Source: Acanthosepion esculentum (Eukaryota > Mollusca > Cephalopoda > Sepiida > Sepiidae). Taken from it: 64,000 nt of DNA. Where the stretch lies: the NCBI GenBank assembly GCA_964036315.1, contig OZ038496.1:17140533-17204532 (forward strand), read 5' to 3'. Below are positions 52,116-61,840 of this stretch, piece after piece (position 1 is the first letter of the stretch; each line of letters opens with the position of its first letter). The notes below the pieces were generated by a model. It made no database searches. It saw only the letters and a list, made by a program, of their open reading frames with translations, and was not told the DNA's origin. A program made the position numbers and the translations under genes.

Positions 52116-52485
52116 GGCATTCTTTAAAATTCAGCATTGGTAAACACATCACCATTGTTCTAGTATACAAGCCAATTCATGAAAAATTTAATTGACGGTA
52201 TCTCACTAATCACCTGCCAAAATATTGTGCACAGATCATCTTAAAGATATAGGTGCAAAAGTCTGACGAAGCCGTTAAAGATGGTAGGAACCAATTTCAA
52301 AACATAATTCAATTATCAGTACAGACGCATTATAAATGACTTGGTTGTCCCCAATAAAAAAAAAATGTCACTTATTCAAAATAATGGAGGTGGTAGAAAA
52401 GAGAGAATATTTTCACATACCCTATTATAGACATTAATATATTCCTGGTGATATTATTAGGATTATTATTATTATTATTATTCAT
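52116..52485. other. No recognised feature; (ATT)n
   Basis: Unrecognised; ATT repeat at 52458-52482. Confidence 0.45.
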
Positions 52486-53170
52486 CTATATGGCATTTTC
52501 TTTCAGGACCTTAGTGATGATGGCTCTACACAATTTCTTGTCCTTTGTAGCTCTTAATAAATTTTGTCTTTTTGCTATCTCTCTTAAAACCTGTTCTGCC
52601 ATCCATTTGCTCAAGCACTCTAAGTAGGTTATGCATTGTTTTCCTCTCTCCCTCTTGCCTTATATCTGCCCTGTGAGTATCAAATTTTCCAAGCCCTCTT
52701 TCTTCATAATGAAATTTCTTTCTGATGTTAAGTGTAAGCACCTTTTTTACTTCCATTTTCTATAAAACTTTGCTGTTGGTCACATATTCAGTCCATGTTA
52801 TCCTCAGCATCCTTCTGTAGAACCACATTTCTGTTCCTTCAAGTATCTTCTTCATCTGTGAGGAGATTGTTCAGCATTCACTGCTATATAGGACAACTGT
52901 TATTACATAACAGTTCAATATTCTTTTCTTTGTTGTTAACAAAGTTTTCTGTCTCTTAATACTCTGCTTATCTCTTGAAAAGCATCTTTGCCTATCCGAA
53001 TGTGCCTTCAGATTTCAGTGTCACACTTTCCATTCTCTGTTAAAACACTACCCAGATAATTAAATTTTTGTACTTGTTCGATTTTGGTATCTCCAATTTG
53101 TAATTCTGCATGTTGGGCTCTTGCTTTTCCTAACAAACATGCATTCTAAGTCAATCTATAATATCACAAG
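52486..53170 (-). pseudogene. LINE-B 3' half
   Basis: Minus strand from 53170: a 'KARAQHAELQIGDTKIEQVQ' reading and the KFNYLGS-like region; 'YIAVNAEQSPHR'; KILEGTEMWFYRRMLRITWT near 52820; EVKKVLTLNIRKKFHYEERG; DIRQEGERKTMHNLLRVLEQ; GRTGFKRDSKKTKF; then GPERKCHIDE-like end. Matches WFYRRILRIPWTK...KRKLIFNIRKRQL of 23302-24540. Frameshifts. Confidence 0.75.
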
Positions 53171-53429
53171 TCCTATCACTGAGGGAAGTTACACACATGT
53201 TGTCATCCCAACAGTTCTTGAAGAAAGCAAATCCTGCGTCTTTTGATAGGGTGTCTGTACTTCTGGCAGGAACAGTCCCTGTTGCATGCTAGGAGTAATT
53301 TTATTATTTTTATTTTTATTTATTTTAAACAAGGTTTAAATTTTATTTTATTTATAATTTTCATCATTATTATTATTATTTTATATTTTATTTTTATTTA
53401 TAATAATAACAATATTCCTATATCTTCTG
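53171..53429. other. No recognised feature
   Basis: AT-rich, TTATT repeats. Confidence 0.4.
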
Positions 53430-53560
53430 TCTTCTTAATTCCTGTTCTTTATTGTTCTCACTCCTTAATGTTTTTTTCTCTTATTCTTTCACACCTCATA
53501 ATCCATTGCATCTTAGTGGCTTTATTGTCTTGTTTAGGGTCAAATGATTAATAAAATATG
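53430..53560 (+). mobile_element. LINE-A 3' end fragment
   Basis: TTCTTAATTCCTGTTCTTTA, TTGTTCTCACTCCTTAATG, CATTGCATCTTAGTGGCTTT, ATTGTCTTGTTTAGGGTCAA, ATGATTAATAAAA: the reverse of the sequence at 240-350 and the standard family end. Confidence 0.65.
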
Positions 53561-54110
53561 TTTTTCATTTTATATTTTCAAATAAACAATCATAAATTTA
53601 AATAATATATACAAAATTTTGAACGTAATGCACTTCATATACTAAAACATTTTCCTTTATATAATTCATTGCTGAGAATAAAAATTCTATTCATTTAGAG
53701 TTTACTGAACAGAAATATTCTTTTTCAAGTGTTTGTGGCAAACAGACTAAAATATTTTTGTTTCAAGAATTCACTAAAAAGAAAGATAAAGTTCAATAGA
53801 GATACAATTGGAGGCAGAGATGGAGGTGGTAAAACTCGGACACACATGGTATCTAAAGTCAGAGAGAATACAGAAGTAACCTGTTTGGGAGTTTAAATGT
53901 TTTTTTTTCACTGAGATGTAGTGTTCTGCTTTGTTTACGGGTCTACACTGGATTGCAGAGGTGAGGTTTGCTTTATGCGCAAGGCCTTCTTAATAGCTGA
54001 AATATTTAAATTATTTTTTTATTACTTGGAAAAATGTGTTATGTGTGCTTTTCCTGTACAGAAAAATAAATTTCATGTACATGTGTTCTAGCGACAGAAG
54101 TTTTTCCACT
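53561..54110. other. No recognised feature
   Basis: About 550 bp AT-rich, no match noticed. Confidence 0.45.
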
Positions 54111-54111
54111 T

Positions 54112-54625
54112 TTGCATTTTGTCTTTGTCAACTTTATGCTGCATCTCTTCAGTGAATTGGCTATCATGGCTTCCCACAATTTCCTATCCCTTGTGGCTCT
54201 CAGTAGTTTTTCTCACTTTGCTAAGGTTCCACCCCCATTTCATCATCCATTCACAAACTCTTGCCAGGCTTGCTGTCTTCCCTTATCTCTCTTACCATCA
54301 ATATGCACTTTGTTTACCAAACCTCCCTCTTTTTCAGGAATTTCAGCTCTCTTTTCCTGATTCTGAGTAGAAGTGTTCATCTGCTGCCATCTTCTTTAAG
54401 ACTTCCTTGTTGCTTACTCGTTCCGTCCATGGAATTCTCAGCATCCTTCTGTAGAACCACATTTCTGCAGCCTTCAGGTTTTTCTTTGTCCATGAGGAGA
54501 TTGTCCAGCATTCACTGCCATATAAGAGGATAGCGATCTATTTTTAATAAAAGTTTTGTTTCTCAGCATCTGATGCAGCTTCTTTTGCTCGTCTGTTCCA
54601 TGTTCAGTTCTCAATGTGCACCATT
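54112..54625 (-). pseudogene. LINE-B 3' part, second copy
   Basis: Minus strand: 'AGECWTISSWTKKNLKAAEM' then WFYRRMLRIPWTERVSNKEV at about 54445-54385, 'LKMGAERRLLR..KRELKFLKK', 'GKRDKGRQQAWQEFVN', 'RATRDRKLWEAMIANSLKRC'. Same order as 24130-24500. Confidence 0.75.
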
Positions 54626-54639
54626 TACCTCTCCTTAAA

Positions 54640-54715
54640 CAAAGTAAATGCTTATAGACTCAAATATAAATGATAATGTTTACCTCTCCCTAAACATGTA
54701 AATATATGAACTCCA
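54640..54715 (+). repeat. Isolated copy of the ~58-bp minisatellite unit
   Basis: AAAGTAAATGCTTATAGACT, CAAATATAAATGATAATGTT, TACCTCTCCCTAAACATGTA: the unit of 2685-3705, about 51 kb away. 54716-54804 is unrecognised except TATATCTGAGATGAGGTATT, the SINE-K 3' terminus in reverse. Confidence 0.6.
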
Positions 54716-54804
54716 AAATAATAATAATAAAAATAATTACTTTGACATTAAATAACAATCTGCTTATATATCTGAGATGAGGTATTATAATTATTTCCGC
54801 ACAG

Positions 54805-54841
54805 ATTGAGGAATCGGAGAGCCGAGTTTGGATTCCAGTCT
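54805..54841 (+). mobile_element. SINE-R head, separated from its body by a LINE-A insertion
   Basis: AGATTGAGGAATCGGAGAGC then CGAGTTTGGATTCCAGTC (box B region). The body resumes at about 55595. Confidence 0.75.
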
Positions 54842-55385
54842 AAGACGGAGCAAATACATCGATTCAATTGCATCATCCACCGCAAGGAAAGTTGGCTCTC
54901 TGTGCCGAGCCAGGAAATCCCCCCCCCCCGAATCGATCCTCCAAATCTATAAATCGACCATTCGCCCTTGCATGGAGTATTGCTGCCATATATGGTCTGG
55001 AGCCCCTGCTGTTTGCCTCAGGGTTCTTGATAAGATCCAGAGATGGATATGCAATGTAATCGGCCCTGATCTGCCATCTCGTCTGCAGTCGCTCTCTCAC
55101 AGACGTGATGTTGTCTCGCTCTGTCTTTTTTACAAATACTTTCACGGTAATTGCTCCGACGAGCTGCTTTCGCTGGCTCATGAATTTAAACGTCCTACGA
55201 GGCTGGCATCCCATTCCCACTCCTTCACCGTTGAAACTGTTAGATGTAGACGTATCTTCTACTCCAATAGCTTCATGTCTCGCACATTTCGCCTGTGGAA
55301 CTCCCTTCCTTATTCCTGTTTCCCTGACAAATACAATCTCCAACTATTTAAGTGTAACGTCAATCGACATCTCCAGTTGCCTTGA
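54828..55385 (+). pseudogene. LINE-A RT C-terminus, uninterrupted frame (185 codons)
   Basis: The frame includes SIASSTARKVGSLCRARKSP, ESILQIYKSTIRPCMEYCCH then IWSGAP (RT thumb: Y.S.IRP.MEY..H.W..A), LDKIQRWICNVIGPDLPSRL, QSLSHRRDVVSLCLFYKYFH, HEFKRPTRLASHSHSFTVET, FYSNSFMSRTFRLWNSLPYS and NLQLFKCNVNRHLQLP. The best-preserved LINE-A C-terminus in the window. It lacks the RT core, so it is a 5'-truncated copy; the first 5 codons are SINE sequence. The 3' end runs to about 55590 with GCTAGTGGCCTCCAGCCTTG, CTTGGGGTGATAAGCTT and an A-rich tail. Confidence 0.85.
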
Positions 55386-55591
55386 TCTATCCACTTCCCT
55401 TCTCCACATCCTTTCACCTTTCATTCCTATCTGCTCTCGCTCCAAATCTTCTGTGACCCCCTTGCCTTGATCGATCCAATATCTTTCTCCACATTCTCTC
55501 CTTTACCACTCCTACCTGCTCTTCCTCCAAACCTTGCATGCTAGTGGCCTCCAGCCTTGCTTGGGGTGATAAGCTTAAAAAAAAAATTTTA

Positions 55592-55836
55592 AAAAATCCA
55601 TTAAATTCACTTACGGGCCAATACAATCCGAAAAGGTATGAATCCTCTTCTTCTCCCACCAGCTATGGGTAAATAGCAGGACAGACTGGGTTCTATAGCT
55701 TTGGATGGCAACTGGTCTACCGCAGAAAGAAATGGCAACCTACTGCGGGAAAAAAATATCTGCCTCGTCAGTCATGTATCTTTCGATACATGATCGCCTA
55801 AGCATGTATCATGCATGGCACATAACTGACTGATAT
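55592..55836 (+). mobile_element. SINE-R body, continuation of 54805-54841
   Basis: TCCATTAAATTCACTTACGG, GGTATGAATCCTCTTCTTCT, AGCTATGGGTAAATAGCAGG, GGTCTACCGCAGAAAGAAAT, TGTATCTTTCGATACATGAT, GCACATAACTGACTGA. Confidence 0.8.
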
Positions 55837-56045
55837 TGTTCAAACTATTGTCCTCATTTTTATTGTCATATTCACAACATTTCGGTTGTTGTTCACTCCG
55901 GCCTTCTGCAAGGAATATACGTTAAAAATTAAAAATTCCAATGTATATCACCTGAAGAAGGTCAGAATGTACAATGCCCGAAACAATGTGAATTATTACA
56001 ATAAAGATGAGTACAACAATCCAAACAATGTAAATAGCGTAAATA
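55837..56045. mobile_element. Inverted SINE-K tail pair (older relative of the dimers)
   Basis: 55840-55918 is a minus-strand tail (ATTGTCCTCATTTTTATTGT, CACAACATTTCGGTTGTTG, CTCCGGCCTTCTGCA). 55950-56045 is a plus-strand tail (CACCTGAAGAAGGTCAGAAT, CCCGAAACAATGTGAATTAT, AAAGATGAGTACAACAATCC). They meet across about 30 bp; the arms are shorter and more diverged than in the two young dimers. Confidence 0.65.
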
Positions 56046-56787
56046 ATTAAACTGATAAGATATAAAACCAACTGACTGATGAACAAAAACATCAATGAAT
56101 CTAAACCTTACTTAGTACATGCACTAAGAACTAAATTAGCATTCACTTCTCTAAAGGCGAAATGATTAGTGTTTGACTAATTTTTAATGTTGAACTTCTA
56201 GAAAGAAATACAAAGATTAAAATTCTGAATATCGAATATAACCATGACTTTCTGTAAAAATGACAGCATGGGCTCAATCAAGATTTATTTGGCTGATCAA
56301 GAAAGGGTAGTAGTTTTTTTTTTTAAAATGTCATCTTTGATGATTGGCATGCTCAGGAGACAAAAAAAAACAAACAACAGAAAAACATATATTTTGACAT
56401 ACCTTTCAATAATCTTTGTACAGTTGATCAGGGTTTTTCAAAGTTTTTTTTTTGTTAGAACTCTTGAAGGAAATTTAATTTCCATTCAACCACTATTAAG
56501 TATTTCTAATCCATTAGATTAAATTTACTCATTGTAAATGTTTGTATTAGGAAGAGTTATAAATAATTTCCTTTTTTTTACTTATCTACTTTATTCTTAT
56601 AGAAAATAGAGTTCAATTTTATTCAGTTATATATTCACCATTATTTGTAATGACTAGTTGCTACTTATCAGGCATTGTTTCAATACCTTTTGAGTAAAAT
56701 ACCGCATGTGAAAAACTTTCAGTGAACTATTGACTCTGTTTTCAATAAAAGAGAGTTTTCCCCATCAAAGTTTTTTCCTTTGATTAA
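56046..56787. other. No recognised feature
   Basis: About 740 bp AT-rich with a 92-codon plus-strand frame (56244-56522) that shows no motif. Confidence 0.45.
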
Positions 56788-57068
56788 AAAAGGTGGCATA
56801 ATTGAGGAATTGGGGAGCCAAGTTTGAATTCCAGTCGAATCCATTACATTCACTTATACACTAATATCCTTGGGAAAGGTATGAATCCTCTTCTTCTCCC
56901 CCCAGCTATGGGTAAATAGCAGGACAGATCAGATTTTATAGCCTTGGATAGCAACTGGTCTACCGCAGAAAGAAATGGCAACCTACTGCAGGAAAAAAAT
57001 CTGCCTCGTCAGTCATGTATTGAAAGATACATGATCGCCTAAGCATGTATCACTCATGGCGCACAACT
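56788..57068 (+). mobile_element. SINE-R, near full length
   Basis: AGGTGGCATAATTGAGGAAT, CCAAGTTTGAATTCCAGTCG (box B), AATCCATTACATTCACTTAT, CCAGCTATGGGTAAATAGCA, AAATGGCAACCTACTGCAGG, TGTATTGAAAGATACATGAT, CTCATGGCGCACAACTGA. The box A part is deleted. Confidence 0.8.
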
Positions 57069-57072
57069 GAAG

Positions 57073-57130
57073 AATTGGTTGGGACAAGATCAGGTGAATA
57101 TGCCAATCACCTGATCTTGCACAAACCAAT
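57073..57130. repeat. Compact 26-bp stem-loop
   Basis: AATTGGTTGGGACAAGATCA then GGTGAA pairs with the inverse at 57105-57130 (ATCACCTGATCTTGCACAAA then CCAATT), about three mismatches, loop of 6-8 nt. Size and bulges resemble a small hairpin precursor, but nothing shows that it is transcribed. Confidence 0.6.
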
Positions 57131-57138
57131 TGTTGAAG

Positions 57139-57198
<60 letters not shown>

Positions 57199-57566
57199 GC
57201 AGACAGACAGAGAAAGGTTAATAATGGAAACCTGAAGTGAGAAAGAAAAATTTTCAGCCCCCCCCCCACCAAAAAAAAAAAACTACATAGAGAGAATCAA
57301 CAAGAAAGAGAGACAGTAGAGAGGGAGGAGACAAAGAGAGATGAGACCGGAAAGGTAGAGAAAGAGGAAGAAAGTGAAGAAAGGGAGAAAACATAGAAAG
57401 AGAGGGAGGAGGACAAAATTGCAGGAAGAAAATGACCTTGTGAGAAGGAAAAAGACAGAAAGAGAAAGAAAGGCGATAAGAGATAAAAACAAAAAGTGAG
57501 AAGGAAGCAGAGAGATATAAGAACAGAAAGTTACAGAAAGAGAGAGAAAGTGATGGGGAAGAAGCA

Positions 57567-57605
<39 letters not shown>

Positions 57606-57885
57606 GAAAATGTTATGAAGAAGATATTACCCAAGACAGAGGAAGAGAGATGAGAAAAAAATCAAGAGAGAGAAATAAGAAAATAGAGAAAGAGGAAAGC
57701 AAATGAGAGAAAAGGATGGGAAAATTCAGAGAAAGAGAGGATAATAGAAAGCAGAAGAGAGAGAGAGACAGAGAGAGAGAGAGTATGTGTGTGTGTTTGT
57801 GTGGAGAGAGAGAGAGAAGTAAATAAAGAGAAATGAGTTTATTTTGTTTTTTGGGGGGGTATTTAAAGGCAAAATATATTTTCGA
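57131..57885. repeat. Polypurine element, inverted homologue of 50787-51597
   Basis: (GA)n and (CAGA)n at 57140-57205, a C9/A12 junction near 57260, then purine-rich sequence. Read in reverse it gives landmarks in the same order as copy 1: GCCTTTAAATACC, CAAAATAAACTCATTTCTCT, AAGGTCATTTTCTTCCTGCA, ATTTTGTCC, CACTTCAGGTTTCCATTATT. Minus-strand frames of about 90-126 codons are bias artefacts. Confidence 0.8.
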
Positions 57886-58286
57886 CATGGTGCAATGGTT
57901 AGCCAGCTTGTCTTGCGAGATCAGTTACAACTGAATAGTGAATTACACTAGATGCCCCATAATTTTGGCCTTGTGCCATATCTAAGCTATGCTTAGAAAA
58001 TCATTAGAGGTACTTGAATGTGGTGTAATGGCTAGTAGGCTTATGTCACTCGATCAGTTATGACTGAATAGTGGGTTCGATCCACACTGGTACCCCAGAC
58101 TTTCAGTCTTGTACCAAATCTAAGCTACACTTGGAAAGAAGGGTACCTCAATGTAGTGTAATGGTTAGCAAGCTTGTCTTGCTAGAGAAATTATGACTGT
58201 GTAGGGAGTTCAATCCTTAATGGGTACCCTATACTATTGGCCTTGTGCCACATCTATGCCAAGCTTAGAAAATCACTATACGAAAA
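57886..58286 (+). mobile_element. SINE-T: three tandem tRNA-like units, exact 133-bp period
   Basis: Box A-like TGGTGCAATGG, TGGTGTAATGG and TAGTGTAATGG start at 57888, 58021 and 58154, exactly 133 bp apart. Each unit continues TTAGCAAGCTTGTCTTGC, ATCAGTTATGACTGAATAGT, GGGTTCGATCC (box B, best in unit 2), a TGGTACCCCAGACTT-like spacer, CTTGTGCCATATCTAAGCTA. About 75-80% alike by eye. Confidence 0.8.
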
Positions 58287-58582
58287 GAGAAGATTTTTTT
58301 GACATTATTTTTCTGTAAGAAAATTCCATGCAACTTGGATATTCTTGTGGAAGACTATTATGTCATGTTTAGAAACACCTGCTGATGATGTCAGAACATG
58401 ATACCATTCCCTGCTTTGCCAAATTCCAGCTTTCTGCACTATAGGGCAGCATATTTTCCACTCTGACTTAAAAGAAACATATTTTCAGATGGTTTTGAAG
58501 ATGATGAGTAATATGATACTAAGAAATGGTTTTACTAGTCATGCTGTTTATCAGTTGCTTTCACATTGTAAGCACAGGATAA
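58287..58582. other. No recognised feature
   Basis: Unrecognised; a 67-codon frame at 58489-58692 runs into the transposon below. Confidence 0.4.
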
Positions 58583-59282
58583 GGCAGAAATATCTCCCAC
58601 ATTTTAAAGATAGACAAAAAAACCAAGTTACTGCTATTAAAAAAATTATGTCACTGTCGTTTAAACAAAGCTTTTCTTCATTTGGTGTTTAAAATGGCAT
58701 CTTCAAAATGGTGACCTCTGTTCATCATACACTGTTGTAGACGATTTCTAAAGTTTTCTATCACCCAGATATTTGAGCACTTTGAGGTCTTCCAGAAAGC
58801 TTTCTTTTAAGCACTGAACCTGTGACCCTGAAATTTTCAACACATAGCAGTATCAATTTTCTATCCGGAACAGCATCATTCTGACATAACATGAAATTAA
58901 CATGAAAAGTTCTGTGTTGCAATTACAGATTCACCAGTGTTAAAAATGTTTCAAGTGCAAATGCATGATGTGCACTGATCAAAGCTATGATGACATCTGA
59001 AAATAAATGGTAAGACATTAACTAAATAAAGATACCATTTCCACTTGCCTAAGTTCACTGGCTCCACACAGGTGACAGTTTAAAATGTGGGAGGTATTTC
59101 TGCCGCACCCAGTATTTAGTGGGTACACATTCAGCATTTCCCATTATTTTAAGCAGTGAAATTAATATCACCTGATCCATGCATGTTTGCATGTGAAAGT
59201 GATGATGAACCATTGTCTTATAAATTCAGTACTAACTAGGTGTTTCTCAGTTATGTCATCATGCTAGAGTAGGCTCAGTTTA
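58583..59282 (-). mobile_element. Mariner-like element with TIRs, internally deleted, and flank
   Basis: 58583-58608 (GGCAGAAATATCTCCCACAT, TTTAAA) is inverted at 59079-59104 (TTTAAAATGTGGGAGGTATT, TCTGCC). Minus-strand residues RMMLFRIEN and CMMNRGHHFEDAIF near 58700 fit a transposase C-terminus (..C....GHHFE..). 59105-59170 repeats at 59535-59605. Confidence 0.6.

Positions 59283-59326
<44 letters not shown>
59283..59326. repeat. (TA)n microsatellite
   Basis: About 44 bp of TA. Confidence 0.95.
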
Positions 59327-59329
<3 letters not shown>

Positions 59330-59379
59330 TGTTTCATTAAAAACCACAGACAAGGTACTACGATTAAGCTTTTTATTTA

Positions 59380-59640
59380 ATTAAAATATTTCAAGTGCAA
59401 ATGCATAATGTGCACTGATCAAAACCATGATGGTATCTGAAAATACATGGTAAGACATTAACTAAATGAAGATACCATTTCCACTTGCCTAAGTTAACTG
59501 GCACCTTACAGTTTAAAATGTGGGAGGTATTTCTGCTGCACCTAGTATTTGGTGGGTACACATTTGAGTCAGCATTTCCCATTATTTTAAGCAGTGAAAT
59601 TAATGTCAACCATCCAACAGATCAAGATATCATAATAATG
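59380..59640 (-). mobile_element. Mariner-like element, 5' part, second copy
   Basis: Nearly the same as 58955-59170: ATTTCAAGTGCAAATGCATA, ATGTGCACTGATCAAAACCA, AAGATACCATTTCCACTTGC, AAAATGTGGGAGGTATTTCT, CAGCATTTCCCATTATTTTA. About 430 bp downstream of the first; a local duplication is possible. Confidence 0.65.
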
Positions 59641-59804
59641 AAAAAGTGCTTCCTGTCAGAAATTGAAGTTGTATTCCCTTTTACCATCAGGTTTTTTTAA
59701 GCTAAGCTGGGCCCTACGAATTAGACCAAAAGAAACATGATAAAGCAATCTTCATTTTTATTTTTAATCCTTTCACCCCAAAACAAACAATGGTCTGTAG
59801 TTTT
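59641..59804. other. LINE-A 3' end word, otherwise unrecognised
   Basis: 59745-59800 (TTTTTAATCCTTTCACCCCA then AAACAAACAA) resembles the LINE-A end at 225-250. Confidence 0.35.
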
Positions 59805-60250
59805 TAATCATTTGAGCTTAATGATAACATCCTTCAAATGGTTCCATCTATTTGCCATACACTGTTGTGGACAATTTCTAAAGCTTTCCATCACCCAGAA
59901 GTTTTGAGGTGTTCCAGGTGGCTTTTAAGCACTGAACCAGGGGTCTGAAATCTTCAATCTATTAGAGTATCGATTTTCTGTCCAGAGAAGCATCATTCCA
60001 ACGTAACATGAAATGAGCAGGAAAAGCTCTCTGTGTTACAATTTACACCAGTTTTAAAAAATGTTTCAACAGCAAACACACAGTGTGCATCTGTCCAAAC
60101 TAGGATAGTAACTGATGGTATCTGAAAGAAAATGGTAAAACATTAGCTAGATGAAGACACTATTGCCGCTTGCCTGAGTCCACTAGTACCACCCAGGTGA
60201 CATTTTAAACAATGGCAGGTATTTCTGCCACTCACAGTACAATGCAGTTG
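59805..60250 (-). mobile_element. Mariner-like element, third copy, more diverged
   Basis: ATACACTGTTGTGGACAATT, TTCTAAAGCTTTCCATCACC, TTTTAAGCACTGAACC, GAAGCATCATTCCAACGTAA, CACAGTGTGCATCTGTCC, GGCAGGTATTTCTGCCACTC: same order as 58725-59110. Minus strand keeps a transposase C-terminal reading with stops. Confidence 0.6.
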
Positions 60251-60299
60251 AAATGACTATCAATAAGTATTCAGCTCATTAGAATTAGTTGATCCATGT

Positions 60300-61060
60300 T
60301 ATAGTATTTTTTTAATCATTTCACCTCAAGCAAAAGAAGATTATGACACAAAGACACCATGGGTTACAGGGACTGAAAGAGAATGAAAAGACTTCAATGA
60401 GGGGAAATGAGGAAAGGACAATAAAGGAAAAGTATTCTGGAAGATAGAAGATGATGACTGATGTTACATTTAAAATTTTGAGATTGTACTTACCAGGGAA
60501 GCAAGAAATAAGAAGGGAGTTCCAAAGGTAAGAAAAGAAGCTGTTAGAATAGAAGTAGCAGTAAAATAGTGAGACCAATTGCCAATCTAGTAGCACACTT
60601 CAGTTCAAGTAGTTGAGGTACCAGGGAAAAACCTCATCAGAACAGTTGTCATGAAGTTAATTTGTAGAAAAGAGAGAAGGTAGCCATGTCGGTAAGAAAG
60701 TGGCTGAAGTCGAAATGTCTGGTCAGGATCAATTACATTACAAACCCTTCTTTGGACTTTGTCAAGAATCTCAAGATATACAGCAGGAGCACTAGACCAG
60801 ATATGGCAGCGGTATTCAATGCATGGACAAATGGAAATTTTATAAATGTGCATGATGGATTCTGATGAGAAAAATTTTCTGGCATGACACAACTTTCCTC
60901 TGTCATTTATCATTGACGGCTGCATATGAAGCCAATAAATTGATGCTTGCCTGTCCATGAAGCTAAAGAGATGCTGTCTGTTCCAGGCCTTTTTGCTATT
61001 TGGGTTTACTTTTCTAGGCAACTAAGGTTTTATTTGGCTCTTACCCATTTGACCTGTCTG
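60300..61060 (-). pseudogene. LINE-A RT C-terminus, frameshifted
   Basis: From 61021: HLFSFMDRQASIYWLHMQPS, MINDRGKLCHARKFFSSESI, MHIYKISICPCIEYRCHIWS, SAPAVYLEILDKVQRRVCNV, IDPDQTFRLQPLSYRHGYLL. Then a frameshift near 60640, and FYSNSFFSYLWNSLLISCFP, GKYNLKILNV to about 60440. The end at 60312-60330 reads ATCATTTCACCTCAAGCAAA in reverse. Confidence 0.8.
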
Positions 61061-61439
61061 GATAGATTGAACATACCAGGAGATGAACTCCCAACAGCAT
61101 CCCTGGGTCACAGAGGCACATCCAAACAAATTTATTGAATATAAAATAACAAAGCATAACTAATTTACTCGTTTTTGATACAATTAGTGTGAGAAAAGAA
61201 TCAGTCAACTAAAACAGCAAACAGACCTTTAATGCTTGAATTATTTTAAATGGGAAGGATAAGTTTGGTGGGCAGGGAGAAAGTCGTGAATATTACTGGC
61301 TTTTGAGTTTGAGCTACAGATTCTATGCTCTATGTTTGAAATGTTTCTCCATTTGATAATAATAAAGATGGGTGAAACCAGATTCCACCATGTCTGTATT
61401 TGGAAGAACTAGTGATTACAATAGTAAATAGAATATTTG
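61061..61439. other. No recognised feature
   Basis: Unrecognised, about 380 bp. Confidence 0.4.
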
Positions 61440-61840
61440 GTAATGATAACAGTAATATTACATGTTTCCTTATCAGGAAATATTTGGCATTCATTGACCA
61501 GGAAGACAGTGTTATGCTTTTTTCACTCCCTGGTCATCAGGCTGGGATCAAAGTGTAGTATCTGTTCTCTTAATCTCTAATGGAAATCATAATATTAGCT
61601 TTAGAGATATGCTTTTTTTCACTACCTGGCCATTAGGCTGAGATCAGAATGTATTATCTTTTCTCCTTATCTCTAATGGCAATAGTATTATTAGTTGTTT
61701 CCTTATAAGGAAACATTTGCAAATTATTGAGAATTGCTGCTCGAGTTATGCTTTTTTCACTCCCTGGTCATCACGCTGGAATCAAAGTGAGGTATCTGTT
61801 CTCTTAATCTCTAATGGTAATGGTAATAAACCCTTGTCAG
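61440..61840 (+). repeat. Three repeats of a LINE-C-associated segment
   Basis: TTATGCTTTTTTCACTCCCT, GGTCATCAGGCTGGGATCAA, AGTGTAGTATCTGTTCTCTT, AATCTCTAATGG starts near 61512, 61607 and 61746, with the middle copy most diverged. TTTCCTTATMAGGAAAYATT (a short palindrome) lies between copies. It leads directly into LINE-C sequence. Confidence 0.6.

Noticed and set aside
54873..55343. 156-codon minus-strand frame
   Set aside because: Opposite strand of the clearly recognisable LINE-A C-terminus.
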